A stretch of 6,989 bases of DNA from Competibacteraceae bacterium UBA2788 (GCA_002352185.1 DEHY01000053.1:1-6989), one strand, 5' to 3'. Shown: positions 1-6,800, counted from the stretch's first letter. Notes: generated by a model not told the origin, from the letters alone. Translations and numbers: made by a program.

Positions 1-23
1 GGTCGAGCATGGCGCTATCCGCC
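1..23 (-). mobile_element. Short fragment of IS5-like transposase, inverted copy of the right end
   Basis: The first 23 bases are the exact reverse complement of the last 23 bases (6967-6989). Read leftwards on the minus strand they encode ADSAMLD, the continuation of the 'IADKG' motif seen in the transposase fragment at the right end. Identity stops sharply after base 23; further in, the minus-strand frame meets a stop and no longer resembles the element. Either a truncated IS copy begins here and runs off the left edge, or the two ends of an assembled contig share the overlap of one repeat. The sequence match is certain; its cause is not. Confidence 0.6.
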
Positions 24-141
24 TATCCCATGAGCAGGGCGACCTAATATAAGCCACGCTGGAGCTGATTGCATTTGCAGCGTATCTGCTAATGCAATAG
101 TGGGAGCCTGAAGAGTTTCCAGTGTCAATAGATCAGGACTT

Positions 142-351
142 TCACTTAGGCAGGCTGGTAGGCGGAAATATGTGGATTTCGTAGCTTGTTACGCAGATAA
201 ATGCCCCAGCGACGGCCGTAATCCCGCACAGCCGCCATTGGTCAATGGAGGGATCCGGAAGCCCTGCCTCGTGCAGAATGCCCAGGTTCGAGGGTGCTTC
301 GCTGGCGAACAGGCGCACATCGGAAAAATACCGGGTGCTGGTAGTGGACAA
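142..351 (-). other. Possible decayed reading frame, unidentified
   Basis: Positions 24-454 contain no gene I can identify. The best candidate is on the minus strand: a frame open from about 387 to a TGA at 142-144, with only a TTG (351) as possible start and no Shine-Dalgarno. Its middle part (RYFSDVRLFASEAPSNLGIL) looks protein-like. The last third of this frame looks poor, whereas another minus frame (ATG at 238 to TAA at 146) reads MAAVRDYGRRWGIYLRNKLR and then NPHISAYQPA, which looks more like a natural C-terminus. One reading is a single ancestral gene with a frameshift near 235-245; another is chance. I recognise no family in either part. Confidence 0.2.
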
Positions 352-454
352 CCCACGGTAGAATCGAATCAGCGTCCGGCCATGTTTTCACTGCCGGCCA
401 ATCCTTAAACTTTCCGAATCGAGGTATGGCGTCCGTCTCCCTGTACAGGCTTGA

Positions 455-568
455 TCAGGTGAGGGAACCCTTGGTCTCCTTTTTGGATTTCTTTTCGGCC
501 TTTTTCTCTTTAAGAGTCTTCGCCGGTTTTTTCTTGGTCTCTTTCTTAGTGTCGGTGCCTTTGCTCAT
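455..568 (-). CDS. Lysine-rich 37-residue microprotein
   Basis: A 37-codon minus-strand frame from ATG (568-566) to TGA (457-455). It begins MSKGTDTKKETKKKPAKTLK, continues with EKKAEKKSKKE and ends TKGSLT. By my count 16 of 37 residues are lysine, with no hydrophobic segment and no cysteine, so it should be a soluble, highly basic and probably disordered or helical cytoplasmic peptide. The start is supported by a strong Shine-Dalgarno, GAGGAG (582-577), eight bases before the ATG. I recall similar short Lys-rich hypothetical proteins with MSKG...KKE starts in proteobacteria, but know no function; nucleic-acid or ribosome association would be a guess from charge. It is divergent from the kinase gene across a 293-base gap rich in inverted repeats. 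It is short enough that automated gene finding could miss it. Confidence 0.75.
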   Translation of the reverse strand: MSKGTDTKKETKKKPAKTLKEKKAEKKSKKETKGSLT

Positions 569-609
569 GGTGTTTTCTCCTCAGTGGATTCAACTTGGAT
601 TTTGACTTC

Positions 610-628
610 ACTCGGCGATCAGCCGAGT
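610..628. repeat. 7-bp hairpin upstream of the microprotein gene
   Basis: ACTCGGC (610-616) pairs perfectly with GCCGAGT (622-628) around the loop GATCA. It lies 42 bases upstream of the microprotein start codon, so it could sit in that gene's 5' leader or promoter. No T-tract follows on either strand, so it does not look like a rho-independent terminator. Confidence 0.4.
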
Positions 629-708
629 CGGGATTCCGCGCTGGCGGTATCCCCCTCCTGTACACACCCGCCTCCGCACTCCAGCAACCCCGACCTTCCT
701 GCACAGGC

Positions 709-743
709 TGCAATTATCCATCGGATCATGGCGGATAATTGCA
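709..743. promoter_or_regulatory. Perfect 11-bp inverted repeat, probable operator
   Basis: TGCAATTATCC (709-719) is repeated as its exact reverse complement GGATAATTGCA (733-743), separated by 13 bases. Arm centres are 24 bases apart, a little over two helical turns, which suits a dimeric or tetrameric DNA-binding protein; as RNA it would also form a long stem with a 13-base loop. It lies in the divergent region between the microprotein (start at 568) and the kinase (start at 862). The surrounding sequence is GC-rich while the arms are AT-rich. There is no T-run, so a terminator is unlikely. I cannot assign it to a named regulator. Confidence 0.5.
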
Positions 744-823
744 CCGCTAGACCCAGCCCTGCGCTAGACCTCGTTCTTTCAGGCGCTTCAAGATTGAGGA
801 TGTGCGAATTAAACTCAAAAGAG

Positions 824-841
824 TATATCCGGATTATATCC
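824..841 (+). promoter_or_regulatory. TATATCC direct repeat just upstream of the kinase start
   Basis: TATATCC occurs at 824-830 and again at 835-841, a period of 11 bases or about one helical turn, 20 bases before the preferred kinase ATG. Tandem half-sites with this spacing are typical of many response-regulator sites, and AT-rich sequence here could also form part of a promoter. With only two copies this may be chance. Confidence 0.2.
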
Positions 842-861
842 ATCATTTGAGAGACCGTGAC

Positions 862-3800
862 ATGCCCACCGAGCTTAATACAGTGGAGATCATACCCCAC
901 CACGATGGGCACAACGGTCGGCGCCACCCAATTTGGGCGGTGGTCTTCACCTTGATCGCCTTGGCGCTGCTGGTTGGGGGCTATGGGTATTATCGCGTCG
1001 AAGCAGCGCGCATCCGCCAGGAAAAATATCAGGATATCGCCGCCATCGGCGAATTGAAAGTCGGCCAGATTCTGCAATGGCGGCGGGAGCGCCTGGCCGA
1101 CGCCCGCAGAGCAGCCGGAAATCCATTTTTGCGGCGGGCGCTGGCCACATGGCGAACAACTCCCAACGCCCCTGATCTGTCAGCGGACGGGCAGGAGTCA
1201 TTGCAGCTTGAGCAGGAAGCGTATGGCTATGCCAACGTCCTGCTGCTTGATCCGGACGGAAAGCTCCTGCTCACCGTCAGTGATAACTCCGACCCAGCAG
1301 ACCCGGCCACGAAGCGGGCCATCGCGGCAACCCTTGCCGGTCGCAATGCGGCGCTCTCTGACTTCTACCGCGCCCCCGATGGCCGCATCTACCTGGATGC
1401 GCTGGCCCCAGTGTCCGATGCCGAGGGGCGTCCGCTGGCCGTGCTGGTCCTGCGCAGTGACGCGGCATTCTACCTGTATCCCCTGATTCAGTCCTGGCCT
1501 ACGCCCAGCCGCAGCGCCGAGACGCTCCTGGTCCGCCGGGAGGGCGACGCGGTCATTTTCCTGAACGAGCTGCGCCACCAGGCCCAGGCTGCGCTGTCCT
1601 TGCACATCCCGCTGGCGCAAAGCGATCTCCCGGCGGTACAGGCTGTGCTGGGACGACAGGGTTTGTTCCAGGGCCAGGATTACCATGGTATGGAGGTATT
1701 AGCCGACCTGCGCCCTGTGCCCGGGTCGCCCTGGTTCCTGGTCACTAAAATGGATGTCGCAGAGATCCTGGCCGAGGCGCGCTACCGCGCCGGGGTGGTC
1801 ACTCTGTTCATCTCCCTGGGTCTCCTGCTCGCGGCGACGGCGACCGCCTGGGCCTACCGGCGGCGGCAGGCCAGCCTCTATCGCGAACTGTACCAGGCGG
1901 AGTGGGAACAACGGGCGGCTCAGGAGGCATTCCGTGCAACGCTCTACAGCATCGGCGACGCCATTATCACCACCGACAATGCGGGGCGGATCAGGCAGAT
2001 GAATCGGGTGGCGGAACAGCTCACCGGCTGGCCGGAGACCGAAGCTCAAGGCCAGCCTCTTGACAACGTATTCCGCATCGTCAGCGAAAAGACCCATGCG
2101 GTGGTTGAAAATCCGGCCCAGCGCGTACTGCGCGAGAGGGCGGTAGTGGGATTGGCCAACCATACCCTGCTGATCGCCAGGGACGGGACCGAACACCCAA
2201 TTTCCAACAGCGGAGCGCCTATCCGCGACAAGCGCGGCGCGATCACCGGCGTGGTGCTGATCTTTCGCGACCAGACCGAAGAGCGGACAGCGGATCAGGC
2301 GCTGCGAGAGAGTGAGCGACGCTTCCGCTGGGCCGTAATGGAAGCCCCATTCCCGATCATGATTTATGCCGAGGATGGCGAAGTGCTGGTGCTAAGCCGC
2401 GCCTGGAAGAATCTCACCGGGTACGATGAAACCGACATTCCTACCGTCGCTGACTGGACGGAGCGTGCTTACGGCGTTCGCCAGGAGCAGGTCCAGTCCG
2501 TCATTGACCATCTCTACACGGCGGGCCGACGCCAGACCGATGGTGCATTGACCCTCACCTGCAAGGATGGTGCGCAGCGCATATGGGAGTTCAGTTCGAC
2601 GCCGCTGGGCCGACTGCCCGACGGTCGTCGCCTGGTCGTCAGCATGGCCGCCGACCTCACCGAGCGCCAGCGGGCGGAAGAGGAGGTGCGCCGTAACGAG
2701 GCCCGGATGCGCAGTCTGGTGAGCATTCTGCAATACCAGACTGATTCGGTGCAGGAATTCCTGGACTACGCGCTGAATGAAGCCATCGAACTCACCGGCA
2801 GCACCATCGGCTACCTCTATCGCTACTATGAAGATCGCCGGGAGTTCGTGCTGAACTCCTGGTCCCGGGAGGTGATGCGGGAATGCAATATCGTCAATTC
2901 CCAGACCTGCTACGAGCTGGACAAGACCGGCCTCTGGGGCGAAGCGGTCCGCCAGCGCCGTCCGATTCTGGTTAATGACTTTGCCGCCGCGCACCCCCTC
3001 AAGAAAGGCTACCCGGACGGCCATGCCGAACTCCGCAAGTATCTCACCGTGCCGGTCTTCAGCAGAGGCAACATCGTCGGCGTGGTCGGGGTCGCCAATA
3101 AGAGCGCCGATTACCATGAAACCGATATTCTCCAGCTTACCTTGCTGATGGAAGCGGTGTGGAAGGTGGTGGAACGAAGGCAGGCGGAGGACAACGAACG
3201 TCAGGCTGTGCGCTCCTTTCGCATGCTCAGCCGCTGTAACAAGGCTATCGCCCTGGCACAGGAGGATGCCGGGCTGATGCAGGAGATTTGCCACATCCTG
3301 GTGGCGGAGGGGGGATGGCGGCTGGCCTGGGTGGGCTTGGCCGATCCGGGGCCGGGCAAGCGGGTACGTCCGGTGGCCCAGTTCGGGTTCGAGGACGGCT
3401 ACCTTGAGGCAATCAAGATCACCTGGGACGATAGCCCGACCGGGCAAGGTCCGACCGGTGCGGCCATTCGCACCGGCCAGCCGGTAATCTGCTACAACCT
3501 GCACACCGATCCCCGCTTTGCGCCCTGGCGCGAGGAGGCCGCCCGGTATGGCTATGCCGCCTCCATTGCGCTGCCGCTGGCCCACAAAACCGGCGTGTTT
3601 GGTGCGCTCAGTCTCTACGCCGCAGACTCGGACGCTTTGGCCCCGGATGAAGTGGACTTGCTGCGTCGGCTGGCCGACAACCTGGCCTACGCCCTGCGCG
3701 TGCTGCGCATGAAGGCGGCTGGCGAACAGGCGATACGCAAGCATGATGCGCTTGAAGCCCAGCTCCACCAGGCCCGGAAGATGGAGGCGGTGGGGCGGCT

Positions 3801-4902
3801 GGCGGGCGGCGTGGCGCATGATTTTAACAACATGCTGGCGGTCATCGCCGGTCATGCCGATCTGGCCCTGGAGCAGACGGCGCCCGACAGTGCGCTGCAC
3901 GCCGACCTGCTGGTGATTCAGGAAGCCGCCCAGCGTTCAGCCGATCTGACCCGCCAGTTGCTGGCTTTCGCCCGCAAGCAGACCATCGCGCCCCAGGCGC
4001 TCGACCTCAACGACACCATTGCGGGCATGCTCAAAATGCTCAGGCGGCTCATCAGCGAGGACATGGAGCTACTCTGGAAACCTGCCGGGTCTTTGTGGCG
4101 GGTGAACATGGACCCGGCCCAGATCGACCAGATTCTGGCCAACCTGGTGGTCAACGCCCGCGATGCGATTGCCGGCGTCGGCAAAATCACCATTGAAACC
4201 GGTCAGGCAGAGTTCGACGAAACCTATTGCGAAACCCACCCCGACTTTATCCCCGGATATTATGTCCTGCTGGCGGTCAGCGATAACGGCTGCGGCATGG
4301 ACCAGGAAATCTTGGCGCAACTGTTTGATCCCTTTTTCACCACCAAGCCGCAAGGGCGAGGTACGGGCCTTGGCCTGGCCACGGTGTACGGCATCGTCAA
4401 ACAGAACCATGGCTTCATTCATGTGTACAGCGAACCGGGGAAAGGCACAACCTTCAAAATCTATCTGCCCCGACATGAGTCGGACCCAATCAGCGCTCGA
4501 AGGGTGCCGGCGTCCGCCGTAGCTCCGACCGGCAGCGAAACCGTGCTGCTGGTCGAGGACGAGGAGGCGCTGCTGAAACTCGGCAAAATTCTGCTCGAAC
4601 GGCTGGGCTACACCGTGCTGGCCGCTGACGGCCCGAACCAGGCTCTGCAACGGGTCGAGACCTACGCTGGCCCCATTCACCTGTTACTGACGGACGTGAT
4701 CATGCCGGATATGAATGGCCGTGACCTCTGGCAACGACTCAGCGCCCTGCGGCCCGGCCTCAAGTGCCTGTTCATGTCCGGCTACACCGCCAACGTCATC
4801 GCCCATCACGGCGTCCTCGACGAGGGTGTCCACTTCCTGCAAAAGCCTTTTTCCAACAAGGCGCTGGCCACAAAACTCCGCGAAGCGCTCCATGGACCCT
4901 GA
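862..4902 (+). CDS. Membrane-bound hybrid sensor histidine kinase (Cache-PAS-PAS-GAF-GAF-HisKA-HATPase-REC)
   Basis: Encodes 1346 residues. A first membrane helix (about 24-44) and a second (about 310-333) bracket a periplasmic region resembling a double-Cache sensor (for example LLLDPDGKLLLTVSD and DGRIYLDALAPVSD). Cytoplasmic domains follow: PAS (about 357-472), PAS (486-606), GAF (613-776), GAF (784-950), then a HisKA dimerisation domain with phosphoacceptor His986 in GGVAHDFNN. The ATPase domain shows the N box (NLVVNARDAI, near 1094), G1 (DNGCGM, near 1141), F box (FDPFFTTK, near 1155) and G2 (GRGTGLGLATVYGI, near 1165). The C-terminal receiver has the acidic pair E1232/D1233, phosphoacceptor Asp1278 (LLTDVIMPD) and Lys1328 (QKPF). 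All catalytic residues are present, so it should be active: autophosphorylation on His, then transfer to its own receiver. The ligand is unknown. I chose ATG 862, with GAGAG-like sequence at suitable distance; a GTG at 802 would add 20 residues, but its AGGA lies too close. No partner regulator or phosphotransfer protein is nearby. Confidence 0.93.
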   Translation: MPTELNTVEIIPHHDGHNGRRHPIWAVVFTLIALALLVGGYGYYRVEAARIRQEKYQDIAAIGELKVGQILQWRRERLADARRAAGNPFLRRALATWRTTPNAPDLSADGQESLQLEQEAYGYANVLLLDPDGKLLLTVSDNSDPADPATKRAIAATLAGRNAALSDFYRAPDGRIYLDALAPVSDAEGRPLAVLVLRSDAAFYLYPLIQSWPTPSRSAETLLVRREGDAVIFLNELRHQAQAALSLHIPLAQSDLPAVQAVLGRQGLFQGQDYHGMEVLADLRPVPGSPWFLVTKMDVAEILAEARYRAGVVTLFISLGLLLAATATAWAYRRRQASLYRELYQAEWEQRAAQEAFRATLYSIGDAIITTDNAGRIRQMNRVAEQLTGWPETEAQGQPLDNVFRIVSEKTHAVVENPAQRVLRERAVVGLANHTLLIARDGTEHPISNSGAPIRDKRGAITGVVLIFRDQTEERTADQALRESERRFRWAVMEAPFPIMIYAEDGEVLVLSRAWKNLTGYDETDIPTVADWTERAYGVRQEQVQSVIDHLYTAGRRQTDGALTLTCKDGAQRIWEFSSTPLGRLPDGRRLVVSMAADLTERQRAEEEVRRNEARMRSLVSILQYQTDSVQEFLDYALNEAIELTGSTIGYLYRYYEDRREFVLNSWSREVMRECNIVNSQTCYELDKTGLWGEAVRQRRPILVNDFAAAHPLKKGYPDGHAELRKYLTVPVFSRGNIVGVVGVANKSADYHETDILQLTLLMEAVWKVVERRQAEDNERQAVRSFRMLSRCNKAIALAQEDAGLMQEICHILVAEGGWRLAWVGLADPGPGKRVRPVAQFGFEDGYLEAIKITWDDSPTGQGPTGAAIRTGQPVICYNLHTDPRFAPWREEAARYGYAASIALPLAHKTGVFGALSLYAADSDALAPDEVDLLRRLADNLAYALRVLRMKAAGEQAIRKHDALEAQLHQARKMEAVGRLAGGVAHDFNNMLAVIAGHADLALEQTAPDSALHADLLVIQEAAQRSADLTRQLLAFARKQTIAPQALDLNDTIAGMLKMLRRLISEDMELLWKPAGSLWRVNMDPAQIDQILANLVVNARDAIAGVGKITIETGQAEFDETYCETHPDFIPGYYVLLAVSDNGCGMDQEILAQLFDPFFTTKPQGRGTGLGLATVYGIVKQNHGFIHVYSEPGKGTTFKIYLPRHESDPISARRVPASAVAPTGSETVLLVEDEEALLKLGKILLERLGYTVLAADGPNQALQRVETYAGPIHLLLTDVIMPDMNGRDLWQRLSALRPGLKCLFMSGYTANVIAHHGVLDEGVHFLQKPFSNKALATKLREALHGP

Positions 4903-4933
4903 CCGGATTTGCAGCATAGCGTGGACTTGGGGT

Positions 4934-4957
4934 TGAGGCGTCGAATCAGCGCCCTCA
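4934..4957. terminator. Weak hairpin between convergent kinase and nnrU genes
   Basis: TGAGGCG (4934-4940) pairs with CGCCCTCA (4950-4957) with one bulged C and a 9-base loop. It sits in the 52-base gap between the converging genes and overlaps the nnrU stop codon. A bidirectional terminator would be expected here, but the stem is short and no T-tract follows on either strand. Confidence 0.2.
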
Positions 4958-5644
4958 GTACGGACGAACCCCGAACAGATACGGATGAAGCAGCAGCAAC
5001 ACGATCAATATCCCCAGCCCCCACGCCGCCGGCCGGCGCAGCTCAGCCCAATGCACGGTCTGGCGCCCGCTCAAGATTGCCGCAAACGGCACATAGGAGG
5101 TGACGGCGGTGAAACGCTGCCAGCGCTCGCCCTGATCAGCGGCCATCCGCCGGTCGAGGTGCAGCGAACCCAGCAACGCCGTCAGCAGCAACCCGCCGAA
5201 AAACAGCAGCGAGGCCAAATCGCCGTTGGCGAGCATGTGAACCGCCGCCCACAGCACGATGCCCCACATCACCGGATGGCGGGTAATGCGCAGCACCCCG
5301 CGCGCTGGCTCCGGTTGATCCAGCTGATTTTCCATCCCTACCGCCGAAGGGTTTGGAGTCATCACCCCGCCGACGACCAGCAGCAGCGCTACCGGCATCA
5401 CCAGCAACGGCAAGTGGCGCACACCAGGGCCGGGCGGCCACCAATAGACATGATGAGAAGCCTGAATATAGGCGGCGATCATCGCCCCCAGCGCCAGCAG
5501 CGCGATCAGCGCATACAGCCCCTGGAAACCCTTTTCTCCAATCCGCCGCACCAGCCGGCCACGCACGGCGGCGCTCGACAGACCCAGATGACTCACAAGA
5601 AAAACGGCGCTGGCAAGACCGGTGGCGACAATAGCGGCATCCAT
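4955..5644 (-). CDS. nnrU: NnrU-family integral membrane protein
   Basis: Encodes 229 residues, the usual size for this family. Hydrophobic segments lie at about 5-24, 43-61, 78-95, 124-139, 145-162 and 207-225, consistent with a polytopic inner-membrane protein. The family hallmark is the segment RITRHPVMWGIVLWAAVHML (about 119-138), with His123 in RHP, followed by the LGSLHLDRR turn; His19 lies in the first helix (SHLGL). NnrU was named from denitrification gene clusters, and the related plant enzyme 15-cis-zeta-carotene isomerase binds heme through conserved histidines, so a heme-binding redox role is plausible but not proven. The start is set by the strong Shine-Dalgarno GAGGAGGT (5656-5649), about five bases before the ATG. 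It converges on the kinase gene and is divergent from the mod locus. No nir, nor or nos gene is visible, so its role in denitrification here is inferred from family only. Confidence 0.88.
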   Translation of the reverse strand: MDAAIVATGLASAVFLVSHLGLSSAAVRGRLVRRIGEKGFQGLYALIALLALGAMIAAYIQASHHVYWWPPGPGVRHLPLLVMPVALLLVVGGVMTPNPSAVGMENQLDQPEPARGVLRITRHPVMWGIVLWAAVHMLANGDLASLLFFGGLLLTALLGSLHLDRRMAADQGERWQRFTAVTSYVPFAAILSGRQTVHWAELRRPAAWGLGILIVLLLLHPYLFGVRPY

Positions 5645-5765
5645 GATGACCTCCTCATTTAAATTCAGGATTCAGCGCAATATATCAATTCTGTAGAGGT
5701 TTTACGCCGTTGATTATTCGCTTGGCTTGCTTTCCAGCCGACTTTGCACATAAAGTCACGTATTT

Positions 5766-5789
5766 CGTTATCTATCTGGATTTATAACG
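5766..5789 (+). promoter_or_regulatory. ModE-type molybdate operator
   Basis: CGTTAT (5766-5771) and ATAACG (5784-5789) are exact inverted copies separated by 12 bases; one more flanking pair (T5765/A5790) extends each arm to seven. The 24-base layout matches, from memory, the Escherichia coli modA operator bound by the molybdate-loaded ModE dimer (CGTTAT, 12 bases, ATAACG). ModE represses mod transcription when molybdate is plentiful. The box lies just upstream of the modA remnant and 277 bases before nnrU on the other side. TTGCAC (5744-5749) could be a -35 element with the -10 region inside the box, but the -10 match is poor. No modE gene is in this window. Confidence 0.7.
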
Positions 5790-5803
5790 ATTTCAGGTTG
5801 AGG

Positions 5804-6071
5804 GCAGACGTGTCCATTGCCGCCGATTTGAAATGGATGGATTATCTCGATGGCAAGAACAGGATCGTCAAGGCCAGTCACTGCAATCTGCTGGGTAATC
5901 GACAACGTGGAAATCCTCGGCGTGTTTCCCGCCGATACGCACTCCCCCGTGCTGTATCCCATTGCGCTGGTGCAAGGCGCTAAACCAGAGGCGCAGGGGT
6001 TGCTGAATTTTCTGGCCTCTTCGCAAGCTGCTGCGATTTTTAGCCGCTACGGCTTTACCGTACCCAAATAA
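5804..6071 (+). pseudogene. modA: modA remnant: molybdate-binding protein with N-terminal and central deletions
   Basis: Two separate pieces of the periplasmic molybdate-binding protein lie side by side in different frames. Piece one (5804 to about 5899) reads ADVSIAADLKWMDYL and ends at NLLGNR, matching E. coli ModA around residues 76-107 (APADLFISADQKWMDY ... LLGN). Piece two (about 5901-6071, another frame) reads VEILGVFPADTHSPVLYPIA and ends SRYGFTVPK, matching the C-terminal 55 or so residues (FPEDSH ... YPVAVVE ... RYGFTIK). Missing are the start codon, signal peptide and first third, about 95 central codons, and the common frame. Comparisons are from memory of ModA. No binding protein can be made from this. 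The stop lies six bases before modB, the spacing expected in a modABC operon. An ATG at 5850 opens the second frame but gives only the C-terminal fragment after unrelated residues. Confidence 0.8.
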
Positions 6072-6077
6072 GTCGCC

Positions 6078-6779
6078 ATGTGGTCGTCGCTGCAACTCAC
6101 CCCGGAAGAACTATCGGCGCTGGAGCTGTCGCTCAAGGTGGGGTTGTGGTGTACGGCGCTGGTCGCCGGGCCAGGCGTCCTGCTGGGCTGGCTGCTGGCG
6201 CGAGTGCAGTTTACCGGCAAGGCCATTGTGGATGGGCTGATCCATTTGCCGCTGGTATTGCCGCCCGTCGTGCCTGGTTATCTGCTGCTGCTGCTGCTGG
6301 GCAAGCAGGGACCGCTGGGGCACTGGCTGTACGACACTTGGGGCATCGCGCTGGTGTTCACCTGGCAGGGCGCGGTCATTGCCTCGGCGATGATGGCCCT
6401 GCCATTGATGGTGCGGGCGGTGCGGCTGGCGGTCAGTCTGGTGGAACCCCGGTTGGAGGATGCAGCGCGCACCTTGGGCGCTGGGCCGCTGCGAGTCTGG
6501 CTGACGATCACCCTGCCGCTGGCTGCGCCCGGCATTCTGACCGGGCTGGTGCTGGCCTTCGCCCGCAGTCTGGGCGAGTTCGGCGCGACCGTAACCTTTG
6601 TCGGCAACATCGCCGGGGAGACCCGTACTCTGCCGCTGGCAATTTACACTTATACTCAGATTCCCGGTGCGGATGAACCCGCATTGCGGCTGGTGGTTAT
6701 TTCCATTTTACTGGCGCTGGCGGCGCTGTGGCTGAGTGAGTTGGGGGCGCGGCGCGTGGAGCGGCTATTGGGGAAATAG
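6078..6779 (+). CDS. modB: Molybdate ABC transporter permease ModB
   Basis: Encodes 233 residues, normal for ModB, the inner-membrane channel subunit that works as a dimer with the ATPase ModC and the binding protein ModA. Hydrophobic helices lie at about 13-41, 52-75, 88-112, 147-163 and 203-221. Family signatures are LPLVLPPVVPGYLLLLLLG (57-75), the EAA coupling loop EDAARTLGAGPLRVWLTITLP (127-147), which docks on the ATPase, and FARSLGEFGATVTFVGNIAG (161-180). The frame is intact with no missing segment. ATG 6078 follows the modA stop by six bases with no strong Shine-Dalgarno, suggesting translation once coupled to modA. AGGAG at 6778-6782, overlapping the stop, looks like the ribosome-binding site of the next gene, expected to be modC, but IS sequence follows instead. 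With ModA broken and ModC absent here, it is probably not functional unless complemented from elsewhere. Confidence 0.92.
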   Translation: MWSSLQLTPEELSALELSLKVGLWCTALVAGPGVLLGWLLARVQFTGKAIVDGLIHLPLVLPPVVPGYLLLLLLGKQGPLGHWLYDTWGIALVFTWQGAVIASAMMALPLMVRAVRLAVSLVEPRLEDAARTLGAGPLRVWLTITLPLAAPGILTGLVLAFARSLGEFGATVTFVGNIAGETRTLPLAIYTYTQIPGADEPALRLVVISILLALAALWLSELGARRVERLLGK

Positions 6780-6800
6780 GAGAAACTCGCTGAAGAACTT

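Noticed and set aside
63..73. AGCTGATTGCA near the left end repeated in the right-end transposase (6897-6907)
   Set aside because: It is in direct rather than inverted orientation, the flanks do not match, and 11 bases may be coincidence; it does not support extending the left IS copy.
363..373. Shared 11-mer TCGAATCAGCG at 363-373 and 4941-4951
   Set aside because: The flanks do not match and an 11-base match is near chance level for a window of this size.
376..400. CCGGCCA direct repeat
   Set aside because: Seven GC-rich bases repeated once have little weight and no feature is associated with them.
802..861. GTG start at 802 for the kinase
   Set aside because: It keeps the frame open, but its AGGA is only about two bases away and the added 20 residues (RIKLKRVYPDYIHHL...) are encoded by AT-rich promoter-like sequence; ATG 862 is preferred, though not proven.
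2392..3900. 502-codon open frame on the minus strand inside the kinase gene
   Set aside because: It lies wholly antisense to PAS and GAF domains that are clearly coded on the plus strand; long antisense frames are common in GC-rich genes and its translation resembles no family.
4985..5662. 225-codon plus-strand frame overlapping nnrU
   Set aside because: Its translation is Gln/Arg/His-rich low-complexity sequence, as expected from the complement of a hydrophobic membrane protein; nnrU has the family motifs and the Shine-Dalgarno.
5676..5692. FNR/NnrR-like site (ATCAA half) upstream of nnrU
   Set aside because: Only one half-site fits TTGAT-N4-ATCAA; the other arm (GCGCA) does not, so there is no real dyad.
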